64,000 bases of DNA from Curtobacterium herbarum (GTDB lineage Bacteria; Actinomycetota; Actinomycetes; Actinomycetales; Microbacteriaceae), in contig NZ_JAFBBT010000001.1 of the NCBI RefSeq assembly GCF_016907335.1, positions 62,001 to 126,000 of the forward strand, given 5' to 3'. The notes beneath the pieces are model-generated. The model was not told the DNA's origin. It worked only from the letters and a program-made list of their open reading frames with translations, and made no database searches. This document shows, piece by piece, positions 24,336-32,707 of the stretch. Made by a program: the position numbers and the translations under genes. Within the stretch, counting starts at the first letter, position 1; every line of letters begins with the position of its first letter.

Positions 24336-24366
24336 GGACAGGTCTTGTACATGTAGTCTCCTGTCC
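24336..24366. promoter_or_regulatory. Inverted repeat over the GntR promoter
   Basis: GGACAGG (24336-24342) and CCTGTCC (24360-24366) bracket a TTGTACATGTAG core and the -10 TAGTCT (24354-24359). The ATG follows 7 nt after the -10, so the mRNA is probably leaderless. The arrangement predicts autorepression by the GntR protein. Confidence 0.6.
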
Positions 24367-25074
24367 ATGCCGGTCTCCTCGAAGCGACGCCTCGTCGCCG
24401 ACGCCCTGCGCGACGCGATCGCCACGGGTCGGTACGCGCCGGGCCAACGCCTGCCGGGCGAGCACGACCTGGCCGAGCGCTTCGCCGTCAGCCGCGGCAC
24501 CGTGCGGGCAGCGCTCGCCGACCTGGCCGACGAGGAGTACATCGCCATCCACGGCGGCATCGGCTCGATCGTCACCTTCGACGGCGCCGCGCTCGACCCC
24601 CGCAGCGGCTGGGCCCGCTCGCTCGCCGCCACCGGTACCGAGATCGCCGTCCGGGTCCTGCGCATCGAGCGCGTCAGCCGACCCGGGCAGGCCGCCGAGC
24701 TCGGGCTCGACGACCCCGACTTCATCGCGGTCGACCGCGTCCGCCACGTGGTCGGTGGGCCGGACATCTCGCTCGAGCGCAGCCTTGTGCCGCCGTTCGG
24801 CAGACTGGCCCGCGCCGTCGACGAGGGGCTCGTCGACGACTCCCTCACCGCCACCATCGCCAGTGCCGGCCTGGTGCCCGCGCTCGCCGAGCAGTGGGTC
24901 GACCTCCAGCCGCTCACCGCGGAGGAGGCGGCCTCCCTCCACAGGGCGCCCGGTGAGCCGTTCCTCCACAGCCGACGGGTCTCCCGCACGGCCGACGGCA
25001 CGTTCGTGGAGGCTGTCGACAGCCTGCTCGACCCGAGCCGGTTCCGCCTGCACATGAAGTTCGGGAGCGCGTGA
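24367..25074 (+). CDS. GntR/HutC-family regulator with UTRA domain
   Basis: 235-aa repressor. The winged helix lies in residues about 5-68 (LRDAIATGRYAPGQRLPGEH, LAERFAVSRGTVRAAL), followed by a UTRA effector domain with DFIAVDRVRHVVGGPDISLE and FLHSRRVSRTADGTFVE. It heads the ADP-ribosylglycohydrolase, permease, kinase operon with a 1-bp overlap, the same company as E. coli YegW. The inducer is probably a nucleoside or a breakdown product. Confidence 0.87.
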   Translation: MPVSSKRRLVADALRDAIATGRYAPGQRLPGEHDLAERFAVSRGTVRAALADLADEEYIAIHGGIGSIVTFDGAALDPRSGWARSLAATGTEIAVRVLRIERVSRPGQAAELGLDDPDFIAVDRVRHVVGGPDISLERSLVPPFGRLARAVDEGLVDDSLTATIASAGLVPALAEQWVDLQPLTAEEAASLHRAPGEPFLHSRRVSRTADGTFVEAVDSLLDPSRFRLHMKFGSA

Positions 25075-26111
25075 TGACGACCACCAGCACCGTGCACGAG
25101 CACGCGCTCGCGGCCTTCCGGGGGCTCGCGATCGGTGACGCCCTCGGCATGCCGACACAGTCGATGTCCCTCGACCAGATCCGGACCGACCACGGCGTCA
25201 TCGACGGCTTCGTCGACGCCGGCCCCCACCAGCGGATCGCACACGGCATGCCCGCGGCGAGCATCACCGACGACACCGAGCAAGCCGTCCTCGTGGCGCA
25301 GCTGCTCGTGCAGGGCGGCGGACGACTCGACCCGGTCGACTTCGCCCAGGCCCTCATCGCCTGGGAACGGACGATGGCGGCGAAGGGCTCGCTCGACCTC
25401 CTCGGGCCGAGCACCAAGACGGCCGTGCAGCGGATCCTCGACGGGGTCCCGGCCTCCGAAGCCGGCTCGACGGGCACCACGAACGGTGCCGCGATGCGGA
25501 TCACCCCGGTCGGCATCGCCACGCCCCTCGGTGGGAGCGGTGCAACCGGCTCGGACGGTGTCACGGCGCTCGTCGATGCGGTGCAGGACGCCTCCCGGGT
25601 CACCCACGACACCGGCCTCGGCATCGCCGGGGCCAGCGCGATCGCAGCCGCGGTCTCCGTCGGCATCGACGGTGCGACCCGGTCCGAAGCGCTCGACGTG
25701 GCCATCGCCGCCGCCCGCCTCGGTGCGACCCGCGGACACTGGGTCGCCGGAGCCTCGATCGCCGAGCGCACCGAGTGGGCCCGGGGACACCTCGCCACCG
25801 TGCCGGCCGACCAGCGGATCGACGCCGTCTCCGGACTGATCGGGACGAGTGTCGCGTCGCAGGAGTCGGTCGTCGCGGCCCTCGCCCTCGTCGCCCTCGA
25901 CCTCGACCCCTGGCAGACCGTCTGCACCGCGGCGAGCATCGGCGGCGACACCGACACCATCGCCGCCATGGCCGGAGCCGTCCTCGGCGCCGTGCACGGA
26001 GCTGCGGCCTGGTCCGACGACGCCGTCCACCGGGTCGAGACCGTCAACGACCTGCACCTCGACGAACTCACCGGGCAGCTCCTCGCGCTCCGCGCCGCCG
26101 CCCGCCGGTAG
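25074..26111 (+). CDS. ADP-ribosylglycohydrolase family protein
   Basis: 345-aa DraG/ADP-ribosylglycohydrolase-fold enzyme, cytoplasmic. Metal ligands are visible in GLAIGDALGMPTQ (near residue 19), SITDDTEQAV (near 64) and GGDTDTIAAMAGAVLG (near 303). Together with a transporter, a PfkB kinase and a GntR regulator it resembles YegU, where the substrate is thought to be a nucleoside-like glycoside rather than ADP-ribosylated protein. ATG 25074 overlaps the GntR stop (TGATG). The N-glycosidase role here is inference. Confidence 0.85.
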   Translation: MTTTSTVHEHALAAFRGLAIGDALGMPTQSMSLDQIRTDHGVIDGFVDAGPHQRIAHGMPAASITDDTEQAVLVAQLLVQGGGRLDPVDFAQALIAWERTMAAKGSLDLLGPSTKTAVQRILDGVPASEAGSTGTTNGAAMRITPVGIATPLGGSGATGSDGVTALVDAVQDASRVTHDTGLGIAGASAIAAAVSVGIDGATRSEALDVAIAAARLGATRGHWVAGASIAERTEWARGHLATVPADQRIDAVSGLIGTSVASQESVVAALALVALDLDPWQTVCTAASIGGDTDTIAAMAGAVLGAVHGAAAWSDDAVHRVETVNDLHLDELTGQLLALRAAARR

Positions 26112-26124
26112 CGCCCCACAGACC

Positions 26125-26161
26125 GCCGGGCGGCGGTGTCCCCCCTTCACCGTCGCCCGGC
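26125..26161 (+). terminator. Intra-operon hairpin
   Basis: Fourteen positions pair with one mismatch (GCCGGGCGGCGGTG against CACCGTCGCCCGGC) around a 9-nt C-rich loop. It lies between the hydrolase and permease genes and could act as an attenuator or mRNA stabiliser. Confidence 0.5.
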
Positions 26162-26200
26162 CTCACCCCTCGCACCCTTCCGATGACGTAAGAGGACCTG

Positions 26201-27709
26201 ATGACCACCACCCCCACGGACACCGGCACCAAGTCCGGCACCCTGACCACGATCGAACAGCGCGGCATCGAGCCGGTCCCGGTCGCCGAACGCACCGGCA
26301 CGCCCGGTGCGCTGTTCTGGGTCTGGTTCGCCGCGAACATCTCGATCCTCGGGCTGCCCCTCGGCGCCACCCTCGTCGCGTTCCAGGGCCTGACCGTCTG
26401 GCAGGCACTGCTCGTCGCCGTCATCGGTGCCGCCGGGTCGTTCGCCGTCGTCGGGGTCATCTCGATCGCCGGCCGTCGTGGTGGGGCTCCCGGTCTGACC
26501 CTGAGCCGCGCCGTCTTCGGAGTCCGTGGCAACATCGGCCCGACCGCCGTCTCGCTCCTCAGCCGACTGGGTTGGGAGACCGTGAACACCACCACGGCCG
26601 CGTTCGTGCTGCTCTCGCTGTTCACGATCCTGTTCGGCACCGACGGCGGCTCGAAGGCGCACCCGGTCGTCACCGTCGTCGCGATCCTGCTGTTCGTGGC
26701 CGCGACCGTGCTCATCTCCGGCCTCGGCCACGCGTTCATCGTCGCCGTGCAGAAGTGGGCGACGTGGGTCTTCGGTGCCCTCAACGTCTTCGTCGCCGTG
26801 TTCCTCGTCGCCCGCATCGACTGGGACGTCGTCGGTGCCCAGCCCGCCGGCCCCGTCGCCGCGATGGTGATCGGCATCGGCACCATCGCCGCCGGCACCG
26901 GCATCGGTTGGGCGACCGCCGGCGCCGACATCGCCCGCTACACGCGCACCAGCGTCCGCGCCGGCAAGCTCGTCGCCGCCAGCGCCGCGGGTGCCGGCAT
27001 CCCGCTCGTCGTCCTGGTCGGGCTGGGCTCCCTGGTGTCCGCGGGTGACCCGACCCTCGCCCAGGCCGGTGACCCGGTCGCCGCGATCCGCGACATGCTG
27101 CCCAGCTGGATGGCCGTGCCGTACCTGATCGCGGCGTTCGGCGGGCTCCTGCTGTCGAACCACCTGTCGGTGTACTCGGCGAGCCTCACCACGCTGACCC
27201 TCGGCGTGAAGGTGCCGCGGGTGTGGGCCGTCGCGGTCGACGTCGTCATCACCACGCTCGGCGCCATGTACTTCATGCTCGTCGCCGACGGCTTCTACGC
27301 CCCGTTCATCACGTTCATCTCGGTGCTCGCCGTCCCGATCACGGCCTGGCTCGGTGTCTTCATCGCCGACATGCTCCGCCGCACCTGGTACGACCCGAGC
27401 GCGCTCCTCGACCTGCGCCGCGGTGGCCGCTACTGGTACGCGGGCGGCATCGCCTGGCGTGCCGTGACCGCGTGGGTCGTCGCGATCGTCGTCGGCTTCC
27501 TGTTCACCAACGTCCAGGTGGGTGACGCCGACCCGGTGTTCGTCGGCGCGTTCTCGGACACCTGGATCGGTGCGAACGGCCTCGGTTGGGTCGTCACCTT
27601 CATCGTCGCGGCCGCGGTCTACCTGCTCACCGGCGGCCCGCGCGGCACCCTGCACGAGCAGCCCGACCAGTCCGCACCGCTCCCGCGCACCGAGCACACC
27701 GTCCGATGA
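26201..27709 (+). CDS. NCS1 family cytosine/purine/nucleoside permease
   Basis: 502-aa transporter with about twelve membrane segments. FWVWFAANISILGLPLGATL near residues 39-58 and GRRGGAPGLTLSRAVFG near 90-106 are NCS1 signatures. It replaces the MFS nucleoside transporter (YegT) found in the E. coli cluster. ATG 26201 follows AGAGGA. Its stop overlaps the kinase ATG. It probably imports a nucleobase or nucleoside with Na+ or H+. Confidence 0.9.
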   Translation: MTTTPTDTGTKSGTLTTIEQRGIEPVPVAERTGTPGALFWVWFAANISILGLPLGATLVAFQGLTVWQALLVAVIGAAGSFAVVGVISIAGRRGGAPGLTLSRAVFGVRGNIGPTAVSLLSRLGWETVNTTTAAFVLLSLFTILFGTDGGSKAHPVVTVVAILLFVAATVLISGLGHAFIVAVQKWATWVFGALNVFVAVFLVARIDWDVVGAQPAGPVAAMVIGIGTIAAGTGIGWATAGADIARYTRTSVRAGKLVAASAAGAGIPLVVLVGLGSLVSAGDPTLAQAGDPVAAIRDMLPSWMAVPYLIAAFGGLLLSNHLSVYSASLTTLTLGVKVPRVWAVAVDVVITTLGAMYFMLVADGFYAPFITFISVLAVPITAWLGVFIADMLRRTWYDPSALLDLRRGGRYWYAGGIAWRAVTAWVVAIVVGFLFTNVQVGDADPVFVGAFSDTWIGANGLGWVVTFIVAAAVYLLTGGPRGTLHEQPDQSAPLPRTEHTVR

Positions 27710-28626
27710 GCCGCCTCGTCTCGGTCGGCAACGTCATCGTCGACATCGTGATGCGCATCGGTGCCCTGCCCGAGCCCGGCGGTGACGTCATCGCCGACGG
27801 CTCGGAGATCACGGCCGGCGGCGGCCTCAACACGATGGTCGCTGCCCGTCGCGACGGCATGGACGTCGTCTTCGCCGGGCAGTACGGCACCGGTCCGTTC
27901 GGCGACGTCGTCCGCCAGGCGCTCGAGGAGTCCGGGGTCACCGTCGTGCAGCCCGGGCTCCCCGACGTCGACAGCGGCTACTGCGTGGCCCTCGTCGACG
28001 CCACCACCGAACGCACCTTCGTCACGAGCGTCGGCGCGGAAGGACAGCTCACCCGGGCCGACCTCGACCGCGTCACCCTCCGCGCCGACGACGTCGTCTT
28101 CGTCTCCGGCTACGGCCTGGCGCATCCGGTCAACGGTGCGGCCATCGCCGACTGGCTCGGCACGGTGCCGTCGTCCGTCCGCGTGGTGTTCGACCCGTCA
28201 CCCCTCGTCGACACCCTGCCGGCAGCCGTCCTGGCCGCCGTGTCCGCCCGCTCCGACGTGGTCAGCGCCAACAGCCGGGAGGCCCGCCTGCTGTCCCCGA
28301 CGTCGGCCACCCTCGCCGAGGCTGCCGCCGCCATCGCCACGGCAGCGCGAGGCACCGCCCTGGTGCGGGACGGCGCCGACGGCTGCTGGGTGGTCGAGTC
28401 CGGCAGCGAACCGGTCCTGGTCCCCGGGTTCCCCGTCGTCGCGGTCGACACCAACGGGGCGGGTGACGCACACGACGGCGTGCTGGCGGCGGCGCTGGGT
28501 CGTGGGGCGGGCCTCCAGGACGCCGTCCGCCGGGCCAACGCGGCGGCAGCACTCGCGGTGACCCGCACTGGGCCGGCGACCGCTCCGACGGCGGACGAGA
28601 CGGACGCGCTGCTCGCAGCGGGGTGA
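27706..28626 (+). CDS. PfkB-family carbohydrate/nucleoside kinase
   Basis: 306-aa ribokinase-fold kinase. GGGLNTMVAARRDG near residues 38-51 is the first PfkB signature, and DTNGAGDAHDGVLAAALG near 247-264 carries the catalytic Asp and anion hole. The ATG overlaps the permease stop (ATGA). In the operon it would phosphorylate the sugar or nucleoside produced after transport and N-glycosidic cleavage, as proposed for YegV. Confidence 0.88.
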   Translation: MSRLVSVGNVIVDIVMRIGALPEPGGDVIADGSEITAGGGLNTMVAARRDGMDVVFAGQYGTGPFGDVVRQALEESGVTVVQPGLPDVDSGYCVALVDATTERTFVTSVGAEGQLTRADLDRVTLRADDVVFVSGYGLAHPVNGAAIADWLGTVPSSVRVVFDPSPLVDTLPAAVLAAVSARSDVVSANSREARLLSPTSATLAEAAAAIATAARGTALVRDGADGCWVVESGSEPVLVPGFPVVAVDTNGAGDAHDGVLAAALGRGAGLQDAVRRANAAAALAVTRTGPATAPTADETDALLAAG

Positions 28627-28708
28627 GCGCGAGCTCGGGAGTGCGAGCAACTGATTGCACATCCCGCCCTGCGGCAGGCGGCATAGTGTGCACGGAGGGA
28701 GGGACACC

Positions 28709-28993
28709 ATGGACGAGCGAACCGAACACAACCGGTACACCCAGCTGCCCCCGACCGTGGACCCGGCCGCCTTCGTGGTCGAGGTCCCGGCGTTCGAGGA
28801 CGACCGACCCGCTCCGCCGCCGATCCCGCCGGCCGCTGCGCCGGAACTCGTCGCGGCCACGGAGTTCGCCCGCGGTGCTGGCGGCCCGCGGACGATCCGA
28901 CGGACACAGATCCCGGCCGCGCTGGTGATCGCCGGCGTGCCGATCGTGATCGTCGCCGTCATCGCGGTCGTCCAGGTGCTGTTCGCGCAGTAG
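28709..28993 (+). CDS. Small C-terminally anchored membrane protein, 94 aa
   Basis: Begins with an acidic, Pro-rich soluble part (VPAFEDDRPAPPPIPPAAAP) and ends in one transmembrane helix, IPAALVIAGVPIVIVAVIAV, near the C-terminus. ATG 28709 follows GGAGGGAGGG, and a TAGTGT -10 is at 28684. It is the first gene of the lipoprotein/hydrolase island. No family recognised. Confidence 0.65.
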   Translation: MDERTEHNRYTQLPPTVDPAAFVVEVPAFEDDRPAPPPIPPAAAPELVAATEFARGAGGPRTIRRTQIPAALVIAGVPIVIVAVIAVVQVLFAQ

Positions 28994-29070
28994 AGGGTCG
29001 TCGGACGCGAGCACGGCGGCTGGAGCCGCGCGGATGCGCGGTACGGCGGCGACGGATCGGGTGGGGGGCC

Positions 29071-29565
29071 ATGAACGGACGGCGACGAGCAGGGCTGATC
29101 GCAGGGTCGCTCGGCGCGGTGCTGCTCACCGCGACGGTCCTCACCGGCTGCGGCAGCGGGATCGGGACGACCGCGGACGAAGCGAAGGATTCCGTCGTGG
29201 CCTTCGTCGACAGCTCGACCACTGCGCTCGGGGACGGGTGGGAGGTAGACAGCGGCCCGGGCCTCGGGAAGTGCGATCGGGTTCCCGGCCTCGGCGGGAT
29301 CTCGTACGTGTACATCAAGTACGGCCCCGCGGGCCAGGACCCAGTGGCCGACGTCGATACCGTCGAGCAACTCTGGAAGCGTCAGGGTGTGACGACCGAG
29401 CGTTACGAGAGCGGCGGCAGCGATCCGGTCCGCGGCGTCCGCGGCACTGGAGGGCCGGTGGGTTCCGTCGACTTCCTCGCGAGCTCTGAGGGTTACAGCA
29501 TCGAGGGTGATTCACGATGCGTCGCGGGGGACTTCGACGAGATCACCCGTGACAGTCAGGAGTGA
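29071..29565 (+). CDS. Lipoprotein, paralogue 1 of the DPxxGxRGxGGP family
   Basis: 164 aa. Type II signal peptide with lipobox VLTGC. The mature part shares with three nearby genes a helix (KDSVVAFVDSSTTALGDGWE), a VYI strand, a LWKRQGVTTERYESGGSDP segment and the motif DPVRGVRGTGGP, then two cysteines near the C-terminus. Function unknown; clustering of paralogues around the DUF1023 hydrolase suggests a protective or binding role (inference). Confidence 0.75.
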   Translation: MNGRRRAGLIAGSLGAVLLTATVLTGCGSGIGTTADEAKDSVVAFVDSSTTALGDGWEVDSGPGLGKCDRVPGLGGISYVYIKYGPAGQDPVADVDTVEQLWKRQGVTTERYESGGSDPVRGVRGTGGPVGSVDFLASSEGYSIEGDSRCVAGDFDEITRDSQE

Positions 29566-29586
29566 TGTGGGCCGGGTGAACGGCGG

Positions 29587-30093
29587 TCACTCCGATCTCC
29601 GCAGGTCGTTCACGTTGCCGTCCGCGCAGTCCGACACAGCGGTGATGCTGTAGCCATCCGGGAACGCATCGAAGCCGATGGATGTCGTTGGTCCGCCGAC
29701 CCCGCGGAGGCCGCGGAGTGGGTCGGTCCCACCACTCTCGTAGTCGCTGACGTCGATCCCCTTTTTCTTCCAGAGCGCCGAGATCGCGGCCAGGTCCGCG
29801 GTTGGGTCATCACCGGGCCGATCGACCCTGTCCATGATGTACACGTACCGAGCACGGTCGGGAACGCCGCCGCACGCTTCCACGGAGGGCCCGCTGTAAA
29901 CCACCCACTGGCCGCCGAGTACCGCGGTGGAGCTGTCGACGATGTCGACGATCGACCTTCGTACGGTCGACGGTGCCGGGCCCGCGCTGTTGGACGTGAT
30001 GTCTCCGCAGCTGGTGAGGGCGAGCGCCGCGATCACGGCGACCGTGCTGATCGCCACAGGCGTCAGGAGGCTTCGGCCCCGACGCTCGGTCAC
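29587..30093 (-). CDS. Lipoprotein, paralogue 2 of the DPxxGxRGxGGP family
   Basis: 168 aa with lipobox ALTSC. It carries RRSIVDIVDSSTAVLGGQWV, a VYIMDRVDRPGDDP segment, YESGGTDPLRGLRGVGGP and the C-terminal YSITAVSDCADGN. It is closest to paralogue 3, which it follows with a GTGA overlap. Both are transcribed after, and probably together with, the DUF1023 hydrolase. Confidence 0.78.
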   Translation of the reverse strand: MTERRGRSLLTPVAISTVAVIAALALTSCGDITSNSAGPAPSTVRRSIVDIVDSSTAVLGGQWVVYSGPSVEACGGVPDRARYVYIMDRVDRPGDDPTADLAAISALWKKKGIDVSDYESGGTDPLRGLRGVGGPTTSIGFDAFPDGYSITAVSDCADGNVNDLRRSE

Positions 30094-30593
30094 TCGTCCT
30101 TGAGCAGGTCGCGCACGTTGCCGTCAGCGCAAGCGGAGACGGCGGTGATGCTGTAGCGCTCCGGGTACGCGTTGAAGGCGATCGTCGTGATCGGACCGCC
30201 CTTTCCTCGCATCCCGAGGAGGGGGTCCGCCCCGCCACTCTTGTACGCCGTGGTTGCGATCCCCTCGCCGTCCCAGAACTTCGCCATGGCCTTCACGTCT
30301 TCGGCCGGCTTGTCACCGGTCGAGCCGGACCGTTCCATGATGTACACATAGCGGGCTTTGTCTTCCACGCCATCCCCACACCCTTCGACGGAGGGGCCGC
30401 TGTAGACCTTCCAACTCCCGCCGACGGCTTCAGCCGAGCGCTCGACGACATCGACCACAGACTTCTTCACACTTGCTGGTTCCACGTTGGTGTCTCCTGG
30501 GTTGCTGGTAGCGCTGCAACCGGTCGTACCGAGGAGCGCGGCGATCGCGATCGCAGCGGTCGTACCGATCCGGTGCCGAAGTTCTCGGGACAT
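30090..30593 (-). CDS. Lipoprotein, paralogue 3 of the DPxxGxRGxGGP family
   Basis: 167 aa, lipobox LGTTGC. Shares KKSVVDVVERSAEAVGGSWK, VYIMERSGSTGDKP, YKSGGADPLLGMRGKGGP and YSITAVSACADGN with paralogue 2. It starts 3 bp after the stop of the DUF1023 hydrolase gene, so hydrolase and two lipoproteins form one operon. Confidence 0.8.
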   Translation of the reverse strand: MSRELRHRIGTTAAIAIAALLGTTGCSATSNPGDTNVEPASVKKSVVDVVERSAEAVGGSWKVYSGPSVEGCGDGVEDKARYVYIMERSGSTGDKPAEDVKAMAKFWDGEGIATTAYKSGGADPLLGMRGKGGPITTIAFNAYPERYSITAVSACADGNVRDLLKDE

Positions 30594-30596
30594 GCG

Positions 30597-32561
30597 TCAG
30601 TGGGCCTTCATCATCTCGTCGAGCATGGATTGCTCGAAGTCCGTCAGTCCCTTCGGGACGTACGCGGTCATGCGGTCGGCCTGTCCGGTCGTCGCGAAGC
30701 CGATGTTCGTGAGCGACTCTGTGCCTGGGTCAAGATAACCCTCGCCATCGGGGGTGCTGACGCCGTGGTCCTTCACGCCCTTGAGTTCGTCACCGTCGGC
30801 GTCAGTGACACCGTCGGCACCGAACGGCGTGGCACCGAAGTCCGGCGACGTGGGATCGATGCTGTGCACGGGACTCAACCGCCCTGAGCCAGCCCACTGG
30901 TCACCCTTCTCATCACCTGGAACTGCCCAGACGTTCCGTGCCTGCCCCGCATACACATGAGTCGCATGCAGATCGTCCGCCTCAGGAAGGGAGTCCGGGA
31001 TACCCGCCGAACCGATCGTGCTGAACGTGTCGACGTGGACTCCGGGCTGTGCGAGACCGAAGGCCGCGGTCGTCGAGCCGTACGAATGAGCGACGACGTT
31101 GGTGACCGGCATGTCGCTCGAGCGGACCGCGTCCAGACCGCGGATCGAAGCTGCAAGGTTGTCGCCGCCGGTCTCCGCATCCCCGTTGGTGAGAACGCCG
31201 AAGTCGAGGCTCCCGGACATGACCGGCACCGGTGGAGCCTTGTACCCCATCCACGCGATGACGGCCCGGTCGTCCGGCCCGCCATCTGCCTGCTGGTCGT
31301 AGATGTTCTGGGCCGCTGTCGTCCAGGGGAGCATGCCCGTCGTCGAGGAGCCCATGCCGGGAACCGCCCAGGTGACGTCCTTCGCCGTGTCGAGGTCGCC
31401 GATGGACACCGCAGCGAGTGGCGGGACGTCCTCGGTCAGGGTGATCAGGTACCGGTCGCCGTTGTGCTTGTGCTTGTCCAGGGAGTCGTCGATGTTGCGC
31501 AGCGCGTCGAGGTTCGTCGACGCCCGACTCCAAGCGGCGCCGTTGTCGTACGCGATCGTCGACTTCAGTGCTTCGACCTCGTCCGCTGCTTCGGCGATCC
31601 GAGTCTTCAGCACGACCCGGTTCGCCGTGGAGCGCGCCCAGTAGTCGACACCCTCCAGGTTGCCGAGCTTGCTCAACACCGGGAGCGGGAGGGACTTGAG
31701 GTTCGCAGCGTCCGCCGTCGTGTACCCCAGCTTCGCCCAGAGAGCGGCGACCTCGGCCGGAGTCAGACCGGGGGCGAACATCTGCTGCATCGCGGGGGGC
31801 AGCTCGGCGGCGGCGGACACGTCCAGCGTCGCGTTCGAGAGCGACCCGTGGCCTCCCGCGCGTTCGAACGCGTCGGCGATCCTGTCGGCCCACGCGGCGT
31901 CCTCGCCGTTCTCCTCGAGCAGCCGGTCGAACCCGATGGAGAACGTGGCGGACGAGATCCGAACCCATCCGCAGGAGCCCGTGAAGCCGTTCCATGCGTT
32001 CAACAGCGTCGTCTGCTTCTCCGCTGTTGCCCGGTCGAGGGCCCGGTAGTCCGTCGCGAAGGACCGCAGATTGTCGGGATTCGCGGAGCTCTTCCCGCTG
32101 GGCGTACCGCCTCCGGTCCGCGTCCGAACTCGCGCCGAGAACGCTGCCGAGATGCTCGGCGGCGCGATCGGTGTCTCGGACGGCTTGAAGTCGAAGCTCA
32201 GTGCGGGCGGGGGCTCGAAGAACGTGGTCGGGGACTCGGCAGCTTTTCGGTCCCGTTCATCCTGTCGTACCTGCCATGCCGCGAGGTCCTCTTGCCGCTT
32301 GCGTTCGCGTTTCGCTGCCGCCGTCGCGTCGTTCACCTGGTCGCCCAGGTCGTCGAGCACCGACGCGAGCTTCGGACGGTCGGCTGCCTCGATCTGCGCC
32401 GATTCCTCGAAGCGCTTGGCGTACGCGCCGTCGAAGTCGTCGGTGCCGTGCTCGACGGCGGCCCGCCGACCCGCTCCCTGACCGCGCAGCTGCTCAGCGG
32501 CAGCGCTCGCCGCACGCACGAGTGCATCGGCTGACGCTTCGTCGTACTGGATGTCCCCCAC
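30597..32561 (-). CDS. DUF1023 alpha/beta hydrolase with WXG100-like helical N-terminus
   Basis: 654 aa. Residues 1-120 are helical and charged (YDEASADALVRAASAAAEQL and later DLGDQVNDATAAAKRERKRQ), resembling the WXG100/LXG-type helical domains of actinobacterial secreted proteins. The C-terminal half is the DUF1023 hydrolase: nucleophile elbow VVAHSYGSTTAAFG, and a late D/H pair in DHGVSTPDGEGYLDPGTESL. No signal peptide is present, so any export would need a specialised pathway. GTG 32561 follows AGGGGGGAAG. It is flanked by four paralogous lipoproteins, two in its operon. Confidence 0.78.
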   Translation of the reverse strand: MGDIQYDEASADALVRAASAAAEQLRGQGAGRRAAVEHGTDDFDGAYAKRFEESAQIEAADRPKLASVLDDLGDQVNDATAAAKRERKRQEDLAAWQVRQDERDRKAAESPTTFFEPPPALSFDFKPSETPIAPPSISAAFSARVRTRTGGGTPSGKSSANPDNLRSFATDYRALDRATAEKQTTLLNAWNGFTGSCGWVRISSATFSIGFDRLLEENGEDAAWADRIADAFERAGGHGSLSNATLDVSAAAELPPAMQQMFAPGLTPAEVAALWAKLGYTTADAANLKSLPLPVLSKLGNLEGVDYWARSTANRVVLKTRIAEAADEVEALKSTIAYDNGAAWSRASTNLDALRNIDDSLDKHKHNGDRYLITLTEDVPPLAAVSIGDLDTAKDVTWAVPGMGSSTTGMLPWTTAAQNIYDQQADGGPDDRAVIAWMGYKAPPVPVMSGSLDFGVLTNGDAETGGDNLAASIRGLDAVRSSDMPVTNVVAHSYGSTTAAFGLAQPGVHVDTFSTIGSAGIPDSLPEADDLHATHVYAGQARNVWAVPGDEKGDQWAGSGRLSPVHSIDPTSPDFGATPFGADGVTDADGDELKGVKDHGVSTPDGEGYLDPGTESLTNIGFATTGQADRMTAYVPKGLTDFEQSMLDEMMKAH

Positions 32562-32604
32562 GAAGTCTTCCCCCCTGCGCACTCGCCCCGAGCGCACGCC
32601 CCCG

Positions 32605-32610
32605 ATTCTA
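32605..32610 (-). promoter_or_regulatory. -10 box of the hydrolase-lipoprotein operon
   Basis: TAGAAT on the minus strand, leaving a leader of about 37 nt with a ribosome-binding site before GTG 32561. Confidence 0.55.
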
Positions 32611-32662
32611 GCCATCCCGCCGCTCGTTGCCCATGGTCGAGTTCCCGGCATGCCCACGCGGC

Positions 32663-32668
32663 TACTGT
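32663..32668 (+). promoter_or_regulatory. -10 box of lipoprotein paralogue 4
   Basis: TACTGT on the plus strand, about 33 nt of leader and GGGAGG before ATG 32708. It is divergent from the hydrolase promoter. Confidence 0.5.
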
Positions 32669-32707
32669 CGTGGACGTGCGTTCGGGCGCACCGGGGGAGG
32701 CACGGGG

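Noticed and set aside
25074..26111. Calling the DraG-fold protein a nitrogenase-reactivating enzyme
   Set aside because: No nitrogen-fixation genes are present; its neighbours are nucleoside-type transport and kinase genes.
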